From NCBI RefSeq assembly GCF_001522585.2, contig NZ_CP013373.1, positions 1,860,001-1,924,000 on the forward strand: 64,000 bases of DNA, in the 5' to 3' direction. The first letter of the stretch is position 1. Every line of letters starts with the position of its first letter. Shown piece by piece: positions 1 through 9,649 of this stretch. The translations under genes and the position numbers were made by a program. The notes beneath the pieces were generated by a model. The model saw nothing but the letters and a program-made list of their open reading frames with translations. It searched no databases and was not told the DNA's origin. Source of the stretch: Burkholderia sp. NRF60-BP8. Its GTDB lineage: Bacteria; Pseudomonadota; Gammaproteobacteria; Burkholderiales; Burkholderiaceae.

Positions 1-337
1 CGACTTCGTTCGCTGCGTGACAGATGAGCGGCATGTAGCCGAGCGCATGGCACGCGGCCTCGACGCCCTGCAGCACTTCGACGGTGTAAGGATTGGTCAG
101 GTCGGCCGCGAGCATGCCGAGCAGCCGGTTGCGGCCGCGCTTGAGCCCGCGCGCCATCTGGTTCGGCCGGTAGTTGAGCCGCGCGATGGCCGCTTCGATC
201 CGCTGGCGCAGATCGACGGACAGCACGTGCGTCTCGCCGTTCAGGTAGCGCGAAACGCTGGTCTTACCCGTACCGGCCTCGCGCGCGACGTCGCTGATCG
301 TCGCCGGACGCGTCGTGGAAGGTTGCGAATCGGTCAC
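1..337 (-). CDS. ptxS: LacI-family repressor, probable PtxS (2-ketogluconate regulator), C-terminus outside window
   Basis: The visible 112 residues begin with a LacI-type helix-turn-helix (TISDVAREAGTGKTSVSRYL, about residues 12-31) followed by the hinge segment RIEAAIARLNYRPNQMARGL and the start of the periplasmic-binding-protein-like domain (RNRLLGMLAADLTNPYTVEVLQ). The gene runs off the left edge, so the effector domain is not seen. The start is a GTG at 335-337 preceded by GAGG; no ATG lies near the helix-turn-helix. It sits directly downstream of kguD on the same strand. In Pseudomonas the LacI-family protein PtxS controls the kgu genes in response to 2-ketogluconate, and the identification rests on that context. 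Confidence 0.8.
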   Translation of the reverse strand, partial: MTDSQPSTTRPATISDVAREAGTGKTSVSRYLNGETHVLSVDLRQRIEAAIARLNYRPNQMARGLKRGRNRLLGMLAADLTNPYTVEVLQGVEAACHALGYMPLICHAANEV

Positions 338-669
338 TGTCGTGCCTCGCGACGTACGATCCGCGCCGCTTCGTGAGCAGACGGACCATTGTTGTTGGAA
401 ACGTAAGCCAATCGGCGGCCTCCCCTGTCCTGGCGCGTCGGCGCCTGCGCCGGCCCGGTGCTTCGCGCTCGCGCAGCGCCCGCCGGTCGCGTGCTACGGC
501 AGTCGGCCGCACCGGAGCTGGCGCGGATGCCCGTCGCCCGATGCGGCCGGCCGCGCGGCCGACCGTCGATGCGACGAGAGCGGGCGATCATAACGCAGCC
601 GGCCCGCCGGCACCAAGATCATCGACTCTAACGGCGCCGGCGCCGCGCCAGCCGGTTGCCGGAGGCGGC
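338..669. other. intergenic region kguD-ptxS, no gene seen
   Basis: This 332-base gap separates the kguD stop from the ptxS start. All frames here look like non-coding or shadow sequence. It probably carries a separate ptxS promoter. I could not find a second perfect copy of the kguE operator palindrome; only a weak half-site-like TTGGAAAC at about 395-402 is visible. Confidence 0.5.
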
Positions 670-1635
670 TCAGGCGTGCGCCAGCGCATCCGGATTGACG
701 AGATTCGTGCGCAGCGTGCCGGCCAGCGCGCCGACCAGGTTTTCCGCGGCGCAGCGCGCCATCGCATGGCGCGTCTCGTGCGTCGCCGAGCCGATATGCG
801 GCAGCGCGACGACGTTCTTCATCTGCAGCAGCGGCGAATCCGCCGGCAGCGGCTCCTTCTCGAACACGTCGAGCCCCGCGCCCCGGATCGTGCCCGCGCG
901 CAGCGCGTCGACCAGCGCGGCTTCGTCGACGACGGGCCCGCGCGACGCGTTGATCAGGATCGCACTGCGCTTCATCTTCGCGAATTCGGGTGCGCCGATC
1001 AGGTGGCGCGTGTCGGGCGATAACGGCACCTGCAAGCACACGAAATCCGACTGCGCGAGCAGCGCGTCGAGCGTCACGCGCCGGGCGCCGTACTGCGTCT
1101 CGGCCTCGGCATGCGCGGACCGGTTCGCGTACAGCACCTGCATCCGGAAGCCGAGCGCCGCGCGCCGCGCGACCGCGCCGCCGATCCGCCCGAGCCCGAC
1201 GATGCCGAGCGTCTTGCCCTGCACGTCGGTGCCGTACAGGTCCGGGCCGATGCTGCGATGCCAGTGGCCGGCCTTCACCCATTCGGCCAGTTCGACCACG
1301 CGCCGTGCGGAGGCCAGGATCAGCGAAAACACCGTGTCGGCCGTCGACTCGGTCAGCACGTCCGGCGTATGCGCGAGCACGATGCCGCGCCGCGTGAGAT
1401 CGGCGACGTCGAAGTTGTCGTAGCCGACCGAGATCGTCGACCACGCCTTCAGCCGCGGCGCGCGGTCGAGCATCTGCGGCGTGACCTTCAGGCTCGCGCC
1501 GATCGCGCCGTCCGCGTCGCCGAGCGCAGCGGCAAGCGCGTCGGCGCCGTCGGCCTGCACCACCTCCGCATGCTCGCGCAGGTACGCGAGAACGTCATCG
1601 GGCAGCGGCTTGTACGCGACGATACGGGGCTTCAT
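670..1635 (-). CDS. kguD: 2-hydroxyacid dehydrogenase, probable 2-ketogluconate 6-phosphate reductase KguD
   Basis: A 321-residue D-isomer-specific 2-hydroxyacid dehydrogenase. The Rossmann motif GLGRIGG is at residues 147-153. The catalytic triad of the family is present: Arg232 (in INASRGP), Glu261 (in FEKEP) and His280 (in LPHIGSAT). In the kgu pathway this enzyme reduces 2-keto-6-phosphogluconate to 6-phosphogluconate with NAD(P)H, in the cytoplasm. The start MKPRIVAYK was chosen because it follows AAGGAAAA and matches the family N-terminus; an upstream in-frame ATG would add 14 atypical residues. It is the last gene of kguEKTD, four bases after kguT. By sequence alone it could also be called a GhrB/TkrA-type 2-ketogluconate reductase. 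Confidence 0.85.
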   Translation of the reverse strand: MKPRIVAYKPLPDDVLAYLREHAEVVQADGADALAAALGDADGAIGASLKVTPQMLDRAPRLKAWSTISVGYDNFDVADLTRRGIVLAHTPDVLTESTADTVFSLILASARRVVELAEWVKAGHWHRSIGPDLYGTDVQGKTLGIVGLGRIGGAVARRAALGFRMQVLYANRSAHAEAETQYGARRVTLDALLAQSDFVCLQVPLSPDTRHLIGAPEFAKMKRSAILINASRGPVVDEAALVDALRAGTIRGAGLDVFEKEPLPADSPLLQMKNVVALPHIGSATHETRHAMARCAAENLVGALAGTLRTNLVNPDALAHA

Positions 1636-1639
1636 CGTT

Positions 1640-2920
1640 TCATTTTCCTTGCAGCGGCGCCGCGAGCGGATGCGCATCGCGCGCCTGGGGTTTGACGGAC
1701 AGCGTGAGGATCACCGCGGCGACGAGCGCGGCGCTCATGAAGGCGTACGACGCGACGGGCGACCCGGTCGCGCCGTTCAGGTAGCCGACGAAATACGAGC
1801 CGACGAACGAACCGAGCGCGCCCATGCTGTTGATCAGCGCCATCGCGCCGCCGGCGACGTTCTTCGGCAGCAGTTCCGGCACGATCGCGAAGAACGGGCC
1901 GTACGGTGCGTACATCGCGGCGCCCGCGACGACCAGCAGCGCATACGAGATCCAGAAATGCGACGAGCCGAGCGCGTACGACGCGGCGAACGCGGCCGCG
2001 CCGACCAGCAGGAACGGCCAAACGAAGCCGCGGCGCGAACCGACCTTGTCGGACGCCCACGACGCGGCGAGCATCGCGATCGTCGCCGCGAGGTACGGCA
2101 GCGCGGACAGCCAGCCGGTCGCGACCATCCCGAGATCGGAACCGTTCTTCACGATCGACGGCAGCCACAGCACGAAGCCGTACACGCCGATGCTCCAGCA
2201 GAAATACTGCGCGCACAGCTTGATCACGGCCGGCGAGCGGAATGCCTCGCCATAGTTGCGGACCGGCTTGATCGCCGCCTGCTCGGCCGCGAGCGCGGCG
2301 TCGAGGTCGCGCTTTTCCTGCGCGCTGAGCCACGGCGAATCGGCCGGCTTGTCCTGCACGAGGCACCACCAGCACACGGCCCAGATGACGGCCGGGACGC
2401 CTTCGGCGATGAACATGTGGCGCCAGCCGAATTCATGCACGAGATAACCGGACACGATCGACATCCACAGCACGGTGACCGGATTGCCGAGGATCAGAAA
2501 CGTATTCGCGCGCGAGCGCTCGTTCTTCGTGAACCAGTTGCTGATGTAGATCAGCATCGCCGGCATCACGGCCGCCTCGACGACGCCCAGCACGAAGCGG
2601 ATCGCCATCAGCGACGGGATGTTGCTGACCACGCCGGTCAGGGCCGCGCAGCCGCCCCACAGCACGAGACTGACGAACACGAGCTTCTTCACGCTGCGGC
2701 GTTCCGCGTAGATCGCGCCGGGGATCTGGAAGAAGAAGTAGCCGAGGAAGAACAGCGCGCCGATCAGCGACGACAGGCCCTTGCTGATCCCGAGGTCCTG
2801 GTTGATGCCGGCCGCTGCCGCGAACCCGTAGTTCGCGCGATCGAGGTAAGCGAGGCTGTACGTGATGAAGACGATCGGCATGATCGTCCACCACCGACGG
2901 GCTGCGAGATTGGCTGCCAT
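1640..2920 (-). CDS. kguT: MFS transporter, probable 2-ketogluconate importer KguT
   Basis: A 426-residue major facilitator superfamily protein of the anion:cation symporter (phthalate permease) type. It has about twelve hydrophobic segments, an early DRANYGF motif in the first loop, as is typical of that family, and a central cytoplasmic loop around residues 195-225. It likely imports 2-ketogluconate across the inner membrane by proton symport. The start [11 protein letters not shown] follows a purine-rich stretch, and the gene sits between kguK (113 bases upstream) and kguD (4 bases downstream). Substrate is inferred from the operon. Confidence 0.85.
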   Translation of the reverse strand: MAANLAARRWWTIMPIVFITYSLAYLDRANYGFAAAAGINQDLGISKGLSSLIGALFFLGYFFFQIPGAIYAERRSVKKLVFVSLVLWGGCAALTGVVSNIPSLMAIRFVLGVVEAAVMPAMLIYISNWFTKNERSRANTFLILGNPVTVLWMSIVSGYLVHEFGWRHMFIAEGVPAVIWAVCWWCLVQDKPADSPWLSAQEKRDLDAALAAEQAAIKPVRNYGEAFRSPAVIKLCAQYFCWSIGVYGFVLWLPSIVKNGSDLGMVATGWLSALPYLAATIAMLAASWASDKVGSRRGFVWPFLLVGAAAFAASYALGSSHFWISYALLVVAGAAMYAPYGPFFAIVPELLPKNVAGGAMALINSMGALGSFVGSYFVGYLNGATGSPVASYAFMSAALVAAVILTLSVKPQARDAHPLAAPLQGK

Positions 2921-3033
2921 GAGAGTGTCTCCGTATAGGGACCGCAGTGGGCGCCAGCGCCCGCCCGGCCTCGAACAAAACTACCGTGCGTCGCGCACGA
3001 AATGGATCCGCGGATTGTGCCGTGTCCGGCCTC

Positions 3034-4026
3034 TCATTGCGCGGTGACGGTTTCCTCTAAGCGATCGGCGCGATTGTCGACACTTTCGAGACGGTCGAGC
3101 GCATCGCGCGTCGGCAACCCTTCCGAATCGCCGATCACCTGGATCGCGAGCGCACCGATCCGGTTGCCGCGCGCGACCGCCTGCTCGACGCTCCGGCCTT
3201 CGAGCAGCGCGCTGACCACACCGACCGCGAAGCCGTCGCCGGCGCCGACCGTGTCGACCACACGCTCGACGCGCTCGCCGGCGACCGTGCCTTCGCGGCC
3301 GTCGGCCGTGCGGAAATACGCGCCTTGCTCGCCGAGCTTGATCACGACGCCGCGCGCGCCCCGCGCGAGATAGAAGCCCGCGATGTCGGCCGGCGTCTCG
3401 TGCCCGGTCAATTGCCGACCTTCGGCCAGGCCCGGCAGCACCCAGTCGGCGAGCGTCGCGAGGGCATTCAGCGTCTTCGCCATCACGTCGGCGGACGGCC
3501 ACAGCGTCGGGCGCAGGTTCGGGTCGAACGAGATCGTCTTGCCGGCCGCGCGCATCTCGCGCGCGAGCCGGAATGCGAGTTCGCACGACGTCGCCGAAAT
3601 CGCCGGCGCGACGCCCGTCAGGTGCAGATGGCGCGCGCCGAGCACGTAGTCGGCCACGTAGTCGTCGCACGACAGGTGGCTCGCCGCCGAGCCCTTGCGG
3701 AAATATTCGACGGTCGGATCGCTGCCGTCGTCGTTGCGCGACTTCAGCTGGAAGCCGGTCGGGTAGCGCGGATCGACGGTTACGCACGACGCGTCGATTC
3801 CCTCGCGCGCCAGCGTGTCGAGCACGTAGCGGCCGAACGAATCGCGGCCGACCCGGCTCATCCAGCCGACCCGGAAGCCGAGCCGCGACAGGCCGATCGC
3901 GACGTTGAGATCGGCGCCCGCGATCCGCTTCGCGAATTGCCCGGCGTGCGCGAGATGGCCCGGCTCCGTCGCGACGAACATCGCCATCGCTTCGCCGTAG
4001 GTCACGACATCGAGTGCTGTTTTCAT
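3034..4026 (-). CDS. kguK: PfkB-family sugar kinase, probable 2-ketogluconate kinase KguK
   Basis: A 330-residue ribokinase/PfkB-fold kinase. The second PfkB signature DTVGAGDGF is at residues 258-266, with the catalytic base at Asp264; the N-terminal GADLNVAIGLSRLG matches the substrate-binding GG-type motif. In the kgu pathway it phosphorylates 2-ketogluconate to 2-keto-6-phosphogluconate. The start at MKTALDVVTYGE is supported by GAGGAG seven bases upstream. kguE ends 28 bases before it. Such kinases are often annotated as 2-dehydro-3-deoxygluconokinase; here the neighbours favour KguK. A second PfkB kinase lies at 51335-52261. Confidence 0.85.
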   Translation of the reverse strand: MKTALDVVTYGEAMAMFVATEPGHLAHAGQFAKRIAGADLNVAIGLSRLGFRVGWMSRVGRDSFGRYVLDTLAREGIDASCVTVDPRYPTGFQLKSRNDDGSDPTVEYFRKGSAASHLSCDDYVADYVLGARHLHLTGVAPAISATSCELAFRLAREMRAAGKTISFDPNLRPTLWPSADVMAKTLNALATLADWVLPGLAEGRQLTGHETPADIAGFYLARGARGVVIKLGEQGAYFRTADGREGTVAGERVERVVDTVGAGDGFAVGVVSALLEGRSVEQAVARGNRIGALAIQVIGDSEGLPTRDALDRLESVDNRADRLEETVTAQ

Positions 4027-4054
4027 GACTGAACTCCTCTGGATCCTTCCGCCG

Positions 4055-4819
4055 TCACGCGGTCGCAAGCCATGCGACGCGCCGGCAGGCATCGCCGGCC
4101 AGATCGGCCGCGTCGAACGGGAACTCGATGCCGCGCGGCGCGTGCTGCGGCAGCGCGGCGAGTACGCCGGTCACGAGCGGGTCGTTCGGCGCCGGCGCGG
4201 CGGCGAAACGACGCGCGCCCTCGCCTTCGATGGTCTTGCAGTGAATGTATTCCACATGCGGCGCGAGCACCTGCGCGCAGTCGAGCGGCGCTTCGCCGCG
4301 CCACTGCCAGTTGCCGATGTCGAACGTCATGCCGAGCGCATCGGGCATGCCGGCGTCCGACAGCGCGTCGAACAGCCCGCGGAACTGCGCGAACGCGCCG
4401 CCGACCTCGAGCTGGCCGTTCTCGACCACCACGCGCGCCCGCGCGCCGCGCGACAGCGCGACGATCTCGGCCGCGTGCGCGTCGCCGGCAAAGCCGCCGA
4501 GCTGGAATTTCACGAAGCGCGCGCCGAGCGCGTCGGCTTGCGCGAGCGCATCGCGCAAGGCGTCGGCATCGAGCGCCCCCGTTTCCGTGTACAGCGAGTC
4601 CGGGGTCGAATAGACCGACCACAGCCCGTGGCCGGCGATCTGCGCACCGAGCGCGGCCAGCGCGCCGGGCGCCGTGTCGTGGTCCGACGCGAACAACTCG
4701 CGCCGCACCTCGAAACCGGCCGCCCCGGATGCCGCCACGGTGGCGATGAATGCACTGTGGCCCTCCTGGCGCACCCGGTCCATCCCGAATGCGCTCGCCA
4801 CGATCACGATGTCTGCCAT
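4055..4819 (-). CDS. kguE: sugar phosphate isomerase/epimerase-like TIM barrel protein KguE
   Basis: A 254-residue protein of the xylose-isomerase-like TIM barrel family. The usual metal-ligand segments are recognisable: VVENGQ (about 134-139), MTFDIGNW (about 166-173), VEYIHCK (about 188-194) and GIEFPF near the C-terminus. In Pseudomonas kguE is the first gene of the 2-ketogluconate operon, but its exact step is not well defined. The start MADIVIVAS was chosen because AAAAGGG lies eight bases upstream; an earlier in-frame ATG (4853-4855) lies inside the operator palindrome and is unlikely. First gene of kguE-K-T-D. Confidence 0.8.
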   Translation of the reverse strand: MADIVIVASAFGMDRVRQEGHSAFIATVAASGAAGFEVRRELFASDHDTAPGALAALGAQIAGHGLWSVYSTPDSLYTETGALDADALRDALAQADALGARFVKFQLGGFAGDAHAAEIVALSRGARARVVVENGQLEVGGAFAQFRGLFDALSDAGMPDALGMTFDIGNWQWRGEAPLDCAQVLAPHVEYIHCKTIEGEGARRFAAAPAPNDPLVTGVLAALPQHAPRGIEFPFDAADLAGDACRRVAWLATA

Positions 4820-4838
4820 GTTGCCCTTTTTCAACCGG

Positions 4839-4856
4839 AATGGAACCGGTTCCATT
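4839..4856. promoter_or_regulatory. perfect 18-bp palindromic operator upstream of kguE (probable PtxS site)
   Basis: AATGGAACCGGTTCCATT is its own reverse complement over all 18 bases. Its core TGGAACCGGTTCCA differs from the published Pseudomonas PtxS operator TGAAACCGGTTTCA at only one position per half-site. It lies 20 to 37 bases upstream of the kguE start, so a bound LacI-type repressor would overlap or block transcription of the whole kgu operon. Confidence 0.8.
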
Positions 4857-4981
4857 TGCTTGAGACGGATGGTGCGCCTCGCGTCGGACCCACGCCATAG
4901 AGGAAATCCCTAAGGCCGTGTCGTCGCACGAATACGCGCGCAACCGTATGCAACGCATGTTCCCGGCGCGGCGGCGAGCGC

Positions 4982-5875
4982 CTACGCGAGGTCCTGCGCG
5001 AGGCTCATTTCGAGGAATTGCGCGGCGACCCGCGATGGTGCGCCGCCATGCGGCACGAGAATGGAGAAATGCCGCGTGAGCGGCGCGGGCGCCAGCGAGC
5101 GCGGCACGAGCGCGGCATCCTCGTGACGCAGCGACATCGCGGACACGAACCCGACGCCCATTCCTGCGCGCACGGCCTCCTTCACCGCCTCGACCCCCGC
5201 GATCTCGAACGCGACGCGCATCGGCGCGCCGCCCTGCGCGAACGCGCGCTCGACGAGTTGCCGCACGGCGGAACCCGCCTCGCGCAGCACGAGCGGATGG
5301 GCGGCGAGCGCGTCGAGCGTCACGCCCGCGTCGTGGCCGGGCGCCGCGAGCGGATGGCCGGCCGGCACGATCGCGACGATCTCGTCCTCGTGCCACGCGT
5401 GCACGGCCGTGCCCGGCGGCAACGTCTCGCCGGGCGGCCCTTCGATCAGCGCGATGTCGAGCGACGGCAGCGCCGCGACCACGTCGGCCGTATTGCCGCT
5501 CATCGTCTGGATCGACACACGCGGCGCGCGCGGCTGGAACGCCGCGATCAGGTACGGCAGCAGATAGCTCGCGGGCGTCGTGCTCGCGCCGATGCGCAGC
5601 GTGCCGGCCTCCAGCCCGCGTATCGCGTCTCGAAACGCACGCGCCTGCGCGAACGTGTCGCGCTGCGCCCTCGCGTATTGCGCAAGTTGCTCGCCGACCG
5701 GTGTCAGGCGGATGCCGCGGCCGTCGCGCTGGTACAGCGGCTCGCCGAACTCGTCCTGCAGCAGCCGCAACTGGCCCGACACGGCCGGCTGCGACAGATG
5801 CAGCGCCACGGCGGCGCGGCTGATGTTCAGATGCTCGGCGACGGCGGCGAACGTTATCAGTTGATCCGGGGTCAT
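4982..5875 (-). CDS. LysR-family transcriptional regulator
   Basis: A 297-residue LysR regulator. The N-terminal winged helix-turn-helix (about residues 1-60) includes SRAAVALHLSQPAVSGQLRLL, and a periplasmic-binding-like effector domain follows (LRIGASTTPASYLLP from about residue 92). It is divergent from the YeiH-type transporter, with 112 bases between starts. LysR proteins usually regulate the divergent gene, and a YeiH partner is common for this type. The effector is unknown; sulfur compounds are a guess drawn from the partner family name. Confidence 0.85.
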   Translation of the reverse strand: MTPDQLITFAAVAEHLNISRAAVALHLSQPAVSGQLRLLQDEFGEPLYQRDGRGIRLTPVGEQLAQYARAQRDTFAQARAFRDAIRGLEAGTLRIGASTTPASYLLPYLIAAFQPRAPRVSIQTMSGNTADVVAALPSLDIALIEGPPGETLPPGTAVHAWHEDEIVAIVPAGHPLAAPGHDAGVTLDALAAHPLVLREAGSAVRQLVERAFAQGGAPMRVAFEIAGVEAVKEAVRAGMGVGFVSAMSLRHEDAALVPRSLAPAPLTRHFSILVPHGGAPSRVAAQFLEMSLAQDLA

Positions 5876-5987
5876 GACGATGAATTATCGGCTTCCCGGA
5901 TAGTTTACGTCACAAATCACAATTTTTCATATCGATATAACGAAATTAGGATTACACCATCGCCACACGCTCCATTACGGTGCCTCC
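5876..5987. promoter_or_regulatory. divergent regulatory region LysR / YeiH
   Basis: This AT-rich 112-base region separates two divergent starts. It contains the 10-bp palindrome ATATCGATAT (5929-5938) flanked by TTC and ACGAA, giving an interrupted dyad of the kind LysR proteins bind. No clear -35/-10 pair could be fixed by eye. Confidence 0.45.
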
Positions 5988-7064
5988 ATGTCCACTGCCC
6001 CGACTCCCCCTCTCAGCCATGCCGCGCCGTCGGTGCGCGGCCAGTTGAACGGCGTGCTGTTCGTCGCGCTGTTCGCCGCCGCCGTCACGAGCCTCGCCGA
6101 GCTTCCCGCGATCGAGGGGCTCGGCCTGTCGCCGCTGATCGTCGGCATCGTCGCCGGGGCGGCGTACGGCAACGGGCTGCGCGACGGCATGCCGGCCAGC
6201 TGGGCGGCCGGTGTCGATTTCTCCGCGCGCAAGCTGCTGCGCATCGCGGTCGCGTTCTTCGGGTTGCGCGTGAGCCTGCAGGAAATCGCGCAGGTCGGGC
6301 TGCCGGGCCTCGCGGTGTCGGTGCTGATCGTCGTCAGCACGCTCGCGATCGGCACCTGGGTCGGCATGAAGCTGATGAAGCTCGATCGCGACGCCGCGCT
6401 GCTGACCGCCGCCGGCAGCGCGATCTGCGGTGCGGCCGCCGTGCTCGCGTTCGAGTCGACGCTGCAGTCGAAGCCGCACCAGAGCGCGATGGCCGTGGGT
6501 AGCGTCGTGCTGTTCGGCACGCTGTCGATGTTCCTGTACCCGGTCGCCTATCACGCCGGGTGGCTGAACCTCGATCCGGCCGGCCTTGGCCTGTTCTTCG
6601 GCGGCACGATCCACGAAGTCGCGCAGGTGGTCGGCGCGGCGAGCGACATCAGCCCGCAGGTCGCGCACGTCGCGACGATCGTGAAGATGACGCGCGTGAT
6701 GCTGCTGGTGCCGGTGCTGCTCGCGCTCGGCTGGTGGCTCGCCCGTTCGGCGCGCTCGGCTCGCCACGCGGCCGGCGGCGCGCAAGCCCGGCGCAAGGTG
6801 GCGGTTCCCTGGTTCGCGCTCGGCTTCCTCGGCTTCGTGATCGTCAATTCGCTGAACGTGCTGCCTGCGGACGTCACGCATACGCTGAACGTGCTCGACA
6901 CCTTCGCGCTGACGATGGCCATGACCGCACTCGGCATCGAGACGCGTGTCGCGCAGATCCGCGCAGCCGGCCCGCGTGCGCTGATGACCGGCCTGATCCT
7001 GTACGTGTGGCTGATCGCCGGCGGCTACGGGATCACCTGGGCCGTGCAGCACTGGCTTGGCTGA
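5988..7064 (+). CDS. YeiH-family putative sulfate exporter (UPF0324) membrane protein
   Basis: A 358-residue inner-membrane protein with about ten hydrophobic segments. Family hallmarks include LSPLIVGIVAGAAYGN (near residue 40), a GSAICGAAAVLAFES stretch (near 142) and GTIHEVAQVVGA (near 205). The family is annotated as putative sulfate exporter; direct functional evidence is thin. The start ATG follows a short purine-poor leader; GGTGCC is the only weak ribosome-binding candidate. Divergent from its likely LysR regulator. Confidence 0.85.
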   Translation: MSTAPTPPLSHAAPSVRGQLNGVLFVALFAAAVTSLAELPAIEGLGLSPLIVGIVAGAAYGNGLRDGMPASWAAGVDFSARKLLRIAVAFFGLRVSLQEIAQVGLPGLAVSVLIVVSTLAIGTWVGMKLMKLDRDAALLTAAGSAICGAAAVLAFESTLQSKPHQSAMAVGSVVLFGTLSMFLYPVAYHAGWLNLDPAGLGLFFGGTIHEVAQVVGAASDISPQVAHVATIVKMTRVMLLVPVLLALGWWLARSARSARHAAGGAQARRKVAVPWFALGFLGFVIVNSLNVLPADVTHTLNVLDTFALTMAMTALGIETRVAQIRAAGPRALMTGLILYVWLIAGGYGITWAVQHWLG

Positions 7065-7131
7065 GCCGCACGTCCGTGACGGTTCGCGCGCCGCGCCCGA
7101 CGGGAAGATCCCGCGGGCGCGGCGCAGTGCT

Positions 7132-8901
7132 ATGCTTCGCGTCGTTTTCCATCGTCCCCTTTCAGCCGTGCTCTCGTTTCTGCTGAAGCTGCGCACTCGC
7201 GCCCAAACGCTGTTCCGCCTGTCGGACGCCCATACGATGCTGATCTGGTCGGCCATCGTCGGCGTCGGCGGCGCCTTTGCCACGATGGCGTTCCGCGAAG
7301 GCATCGACCTGATGCAGCACCTGATCTCGGGGCAGAGCGGCAGCTTCGTGCAGATGGCGAAGCGCCTGCCGTGGTACGTGCGGTTCTGGATGCCGGCCGC
7401 GGGCGGCTTCCTCGCCGGCTGCGTGCTGCTGCTCGCGACGCGCGGCGACCGTCAGGCCGCCAACACCGACTACATGGAATCGGTCGCGCTCGGCAACGGC
7501 GTCGTACCGGTACGGCAGAGCCTGTGGCGCAGCGTGTCGTCGCTGCTGACGATCGGCAGCGGCGGCTCGATCGGCCGCGAAGGCCCGATGGTGCAGCTCG
7601 CCGCGCTCGCGGCGTCGCTCGTCGGCCGCTTCGCGCACTTCGACCCGCCGCGCCTGCGCCTGCTGGTCGCTTGCGGCGCGGCGGCCGGCATCACGTCCGC
7701 TTACAACGCGCCGATCGCCGGCGCCTTTTTCGTATCGGAGATCGTGCTCGGCACGATCGCGATGGAGAGCTTCGGGCCGATGGTCGTCGCGTCGGTCGTC
7801 GCGAACATCGTGATGCGCGAATTCGCCGGCTACCGGCCGCCGTACGAGATGCCGGTGTTTCCGGCCGTGACGGGCCCCGAGGTGCTGCTGTTCGTCGTGC
7901 TCGGCACGCTGTGCGGCGTGCTGGCGCCGCAGTTCCTGCACCTGCTCGACGCGTCGAAGACGCAGTTCAAGCGGCTGCCCGTGCCGCTGCCCGTGCGGCT
8001 CGCGCTCGGCGGCCTCGTCGTCGGCGTGATCTCGGTGTGGATTCCGGACGTGTGGGGCAACGGCTACAGCGTCGTGAACCACATCCTCCATTCGCCGTGG
8101 ACCTGGCAGGCGCTCGTCGCGGTCCTCGTGTTCAAGGTGATCGCGACCGCCGCGACGGCCGGCTCGGGCGCGATCGGCGGCGTGTTCACGCCGACGCTGT
8201 TCGTCGGCGCCGTGTTCGGCTCGCTGTTCGGGCTTGCGATGGACGCGCTGTGGCCGGGCCATACGTCCGCGTATTTCGCGTACGCGATCGTCGGGATGGG
8301 CGCGTTCATGGCGGGCGCCACGCAAGCGCCGCTGATGGCGATCCTGATGATCTTCGAGATGACGCTGAGCTATCAGGTCGTGCTGCCGCTGCTGGTGTCG
8401 TGCGTGTTCGCGTATTTCGTCGCACGCGCGACGGGCACGACGTCGATGTACGAGATCACGCTGCACCACTACCAGGACGCGCAGGAGCGGCAGCGCCTGC
8501 GCACCACGCAGATGCGCGAGCTGATCCAGCCCGCGCAGACAGTCGTGCCGCTCACCGCGAGCGTCGCCGACATGACGCGCGTGTTTCTCGAATATCCGGT
8601 GAAGTATCTGTACGTGACCGACGACGCCGGGCGCTTTCGCGGCGCGGTCGCGCTGAAGGACATCACGTCGGACCTGCTCGACAAGCGCGACACGACCGAC
8701 AAGACGGCCGCGCACTACGCGCATACGCCGTTTCCGCTGCTCACGCCCGACATGCCGCTCGCGACCGCGCTCGAGCGCTTCATGGCGTTCCAGGGCGAAC
8801 GGCTGCCGGTGATCGAGAGCGAAGCCGAGCCGACGCTCGCGGGCGTCGTCTACAAGACGTCGCTGCTCGACGCATACCGGCGGATGACCGGCGAACGCTG
8901 A
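7132..8901 (+). CDS. ClC-family chloride channel/antiporter with C-terminal CBS pair
   Basis: The 589-residue product has the ClC core: GSGGSIGREGP carries the gating glutamate in GREGP, and SGAIGGVFTPTLFVG is the third ion-pathway loop. FFVSEIVLG supplies a glutamate at the position of the proton-pathway Glu of H+/Cl- antiporters, so exchange rather than channel activity is plausible. Two CBS domains follow (about residues 465-585), containing VKYLYVTDDAGRFRGAV and GERLPVIE. The start at 7132 avoids overlap with the YeiH gene, which ends at 7064; an in-frame start at 7057 would overlap it. Confidence 0.85.
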   Translation: MLRVVFHRPLSAVLSFLLKLRTRAQTLFRLSDAHTMLIWSAIVGVGGAFATMAFREGIDLMQHLISGQSGSFVQMAKRLPWYVRFWMPAAGGFLAGCVLLLATRGDRQAANTDYMESVALGNGVVPVRQSLWRSVSSLLTIGSGGSIGREGPMVQLAALAASLVGRFAHFDPPRLRLLVACGAAAGITSAYNAPIAGAFFVSEIVLGTIAMESFGPMVVASVVANIVMREFAGYRPPYEMPVFPAVTGPEVLLFVVLGTLCGVLAPQFLHLLDASKTQFKRLPVPLPVRLALGGLVVGVISVWIPDVWGNGYSVVNHILHSPWTWQALVAVLVFKVIATAATAGSGAIGGVFTPTLFVGAVFGSLFGLAMDALWPGHTSAYFAYAIVGMGAFMAGATQAPLMAILMIFEMTLSYQVVLPLLVSCVFAYFVARATGTTSMYEITLHHYQDAQERQRLRTTQMRELIQPAQTVVPLTASVADMTRVFLEYPVKYLYVTDDAGRFRGAVALKDITSDLLDKRDTTDKTAAHYAHTPFPLLTPDMPLATALERFMAFQGERLPVIESEAEPTLAGVVYKTSLLDAYRRMTGER

Positions 8902-8985
8902 CCGGAGGCCGCGCGTGCCGTACACCGCCGCGCGCTGACCGCCGGATGCCGCGCATAGCGCGCTCCGGCAACGGACGTGCGGCCG

Positions 8986-9606
8986 TCAGTCCGGCGCGCG
9001 CCCCAGCACGACCCGCGCGAAGAACCCTGCGAGCACCGCTTCCGCCGCGTCGACCGACACGTGCTGCGGATCGGCCGTGTAGTACGACTGCACGCCGTCG
9101 CACAGGCACATCAGCCCGAACGCGAGCGTGTCGGCCGGCAGCAGCAGCGGCGTGCCCGACCGCTCGGCGAAGCGCTGGATGAATTCGGCCATCTGCACGC
9201 GCTTGCCGTGCAGGAACTGGTTGAAGCGCACGCGGAACTTCGCGTCGCGCGCGGCCTGCAGTTTCGCCTCGCCCCACAGCAGCGAGTATTCGTCGTCGCG
9301 AAACAGCGTCCGGTAATACGCGAGCGCCATCGATTCCATCTGCTCGCGCGTGCCGCCCCCTTCGAAAATCGCCTCGAAGTCGGCGCGCACCTCGTCGTGA
9401 TTACGCTCCAGCAATTCCAGCAACAGGTCGGACTTGCTGCGGAAATTCGAGTAGAACGCACCGCGCGTATAGCCGGCCGCCGCCGCGATGTCCTCGACGC
9501 TCGCGGCCACATAGCCTTTCTTCAGAAAAATTCGATGCGCGGCTTTCAGCAGACGTTCGCGCGTCTGGTCCCTGCTCTGCTCGCGAGTTAAGCGCTGTGG
9601 TTTCAT
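8986..9606 (-). CDS. TetR-family repressor of the adjacent RND efflux operon
   Basis: A 206-residue TetR regulator. The DNA-binding domain (residues about 12-60) contains SVEDIAAAAGYTRGAFYSNF, a textbook TetR recognition helix region. The C-terminal ligand domain is typical of AcrR-like repressors. It is divergent from a membrane fusion protein gene, with a palindrome between them, so it probably represses that efflux operon until a drug-like ligand binds. Confidence 0.88.
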   Translation of the reverse strand: MKPQRLTREQSRDQTRERLLKAAHRIFLKKGYVAASVEDIAAAAGYTRGAFYSNFRSKSDLLLELLERNHDEVRADFEAIFEGGGTREQMESMALAYYRTLFRDDEYSLLWGEAKLQAARDAKFRVRFNQFLHGKRVQMAEFIQRFAERSGTPLLLPADTLAFGLMCLCDGVQSYYTADPQHVSVDAAEAVLAGFFARVVLGRAPD

Positions 9607-9649
9607 GACGCGCAGTCTAGCATCTCCTCCCTTTCAGATTCATCTTTGC

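Noticed and set aside
395..411. Second PtxS operator before ptxS
   Set aside because: TTGGAAAC and GTAAGCCAA do not form a consistent dyad with the kguE site.
4853..4855. Earlier ATG for kguE
   Set aside because: It lies inside the operator palindrome and has no ribosome-binding site; the ATG at 4817-4819 follows AAAAGGG.
7057..7131. Longer N-terminus for the ClC protein
   Set aside because: It would overlap the end of the YeiH gene and add 25 residues unlike the family.
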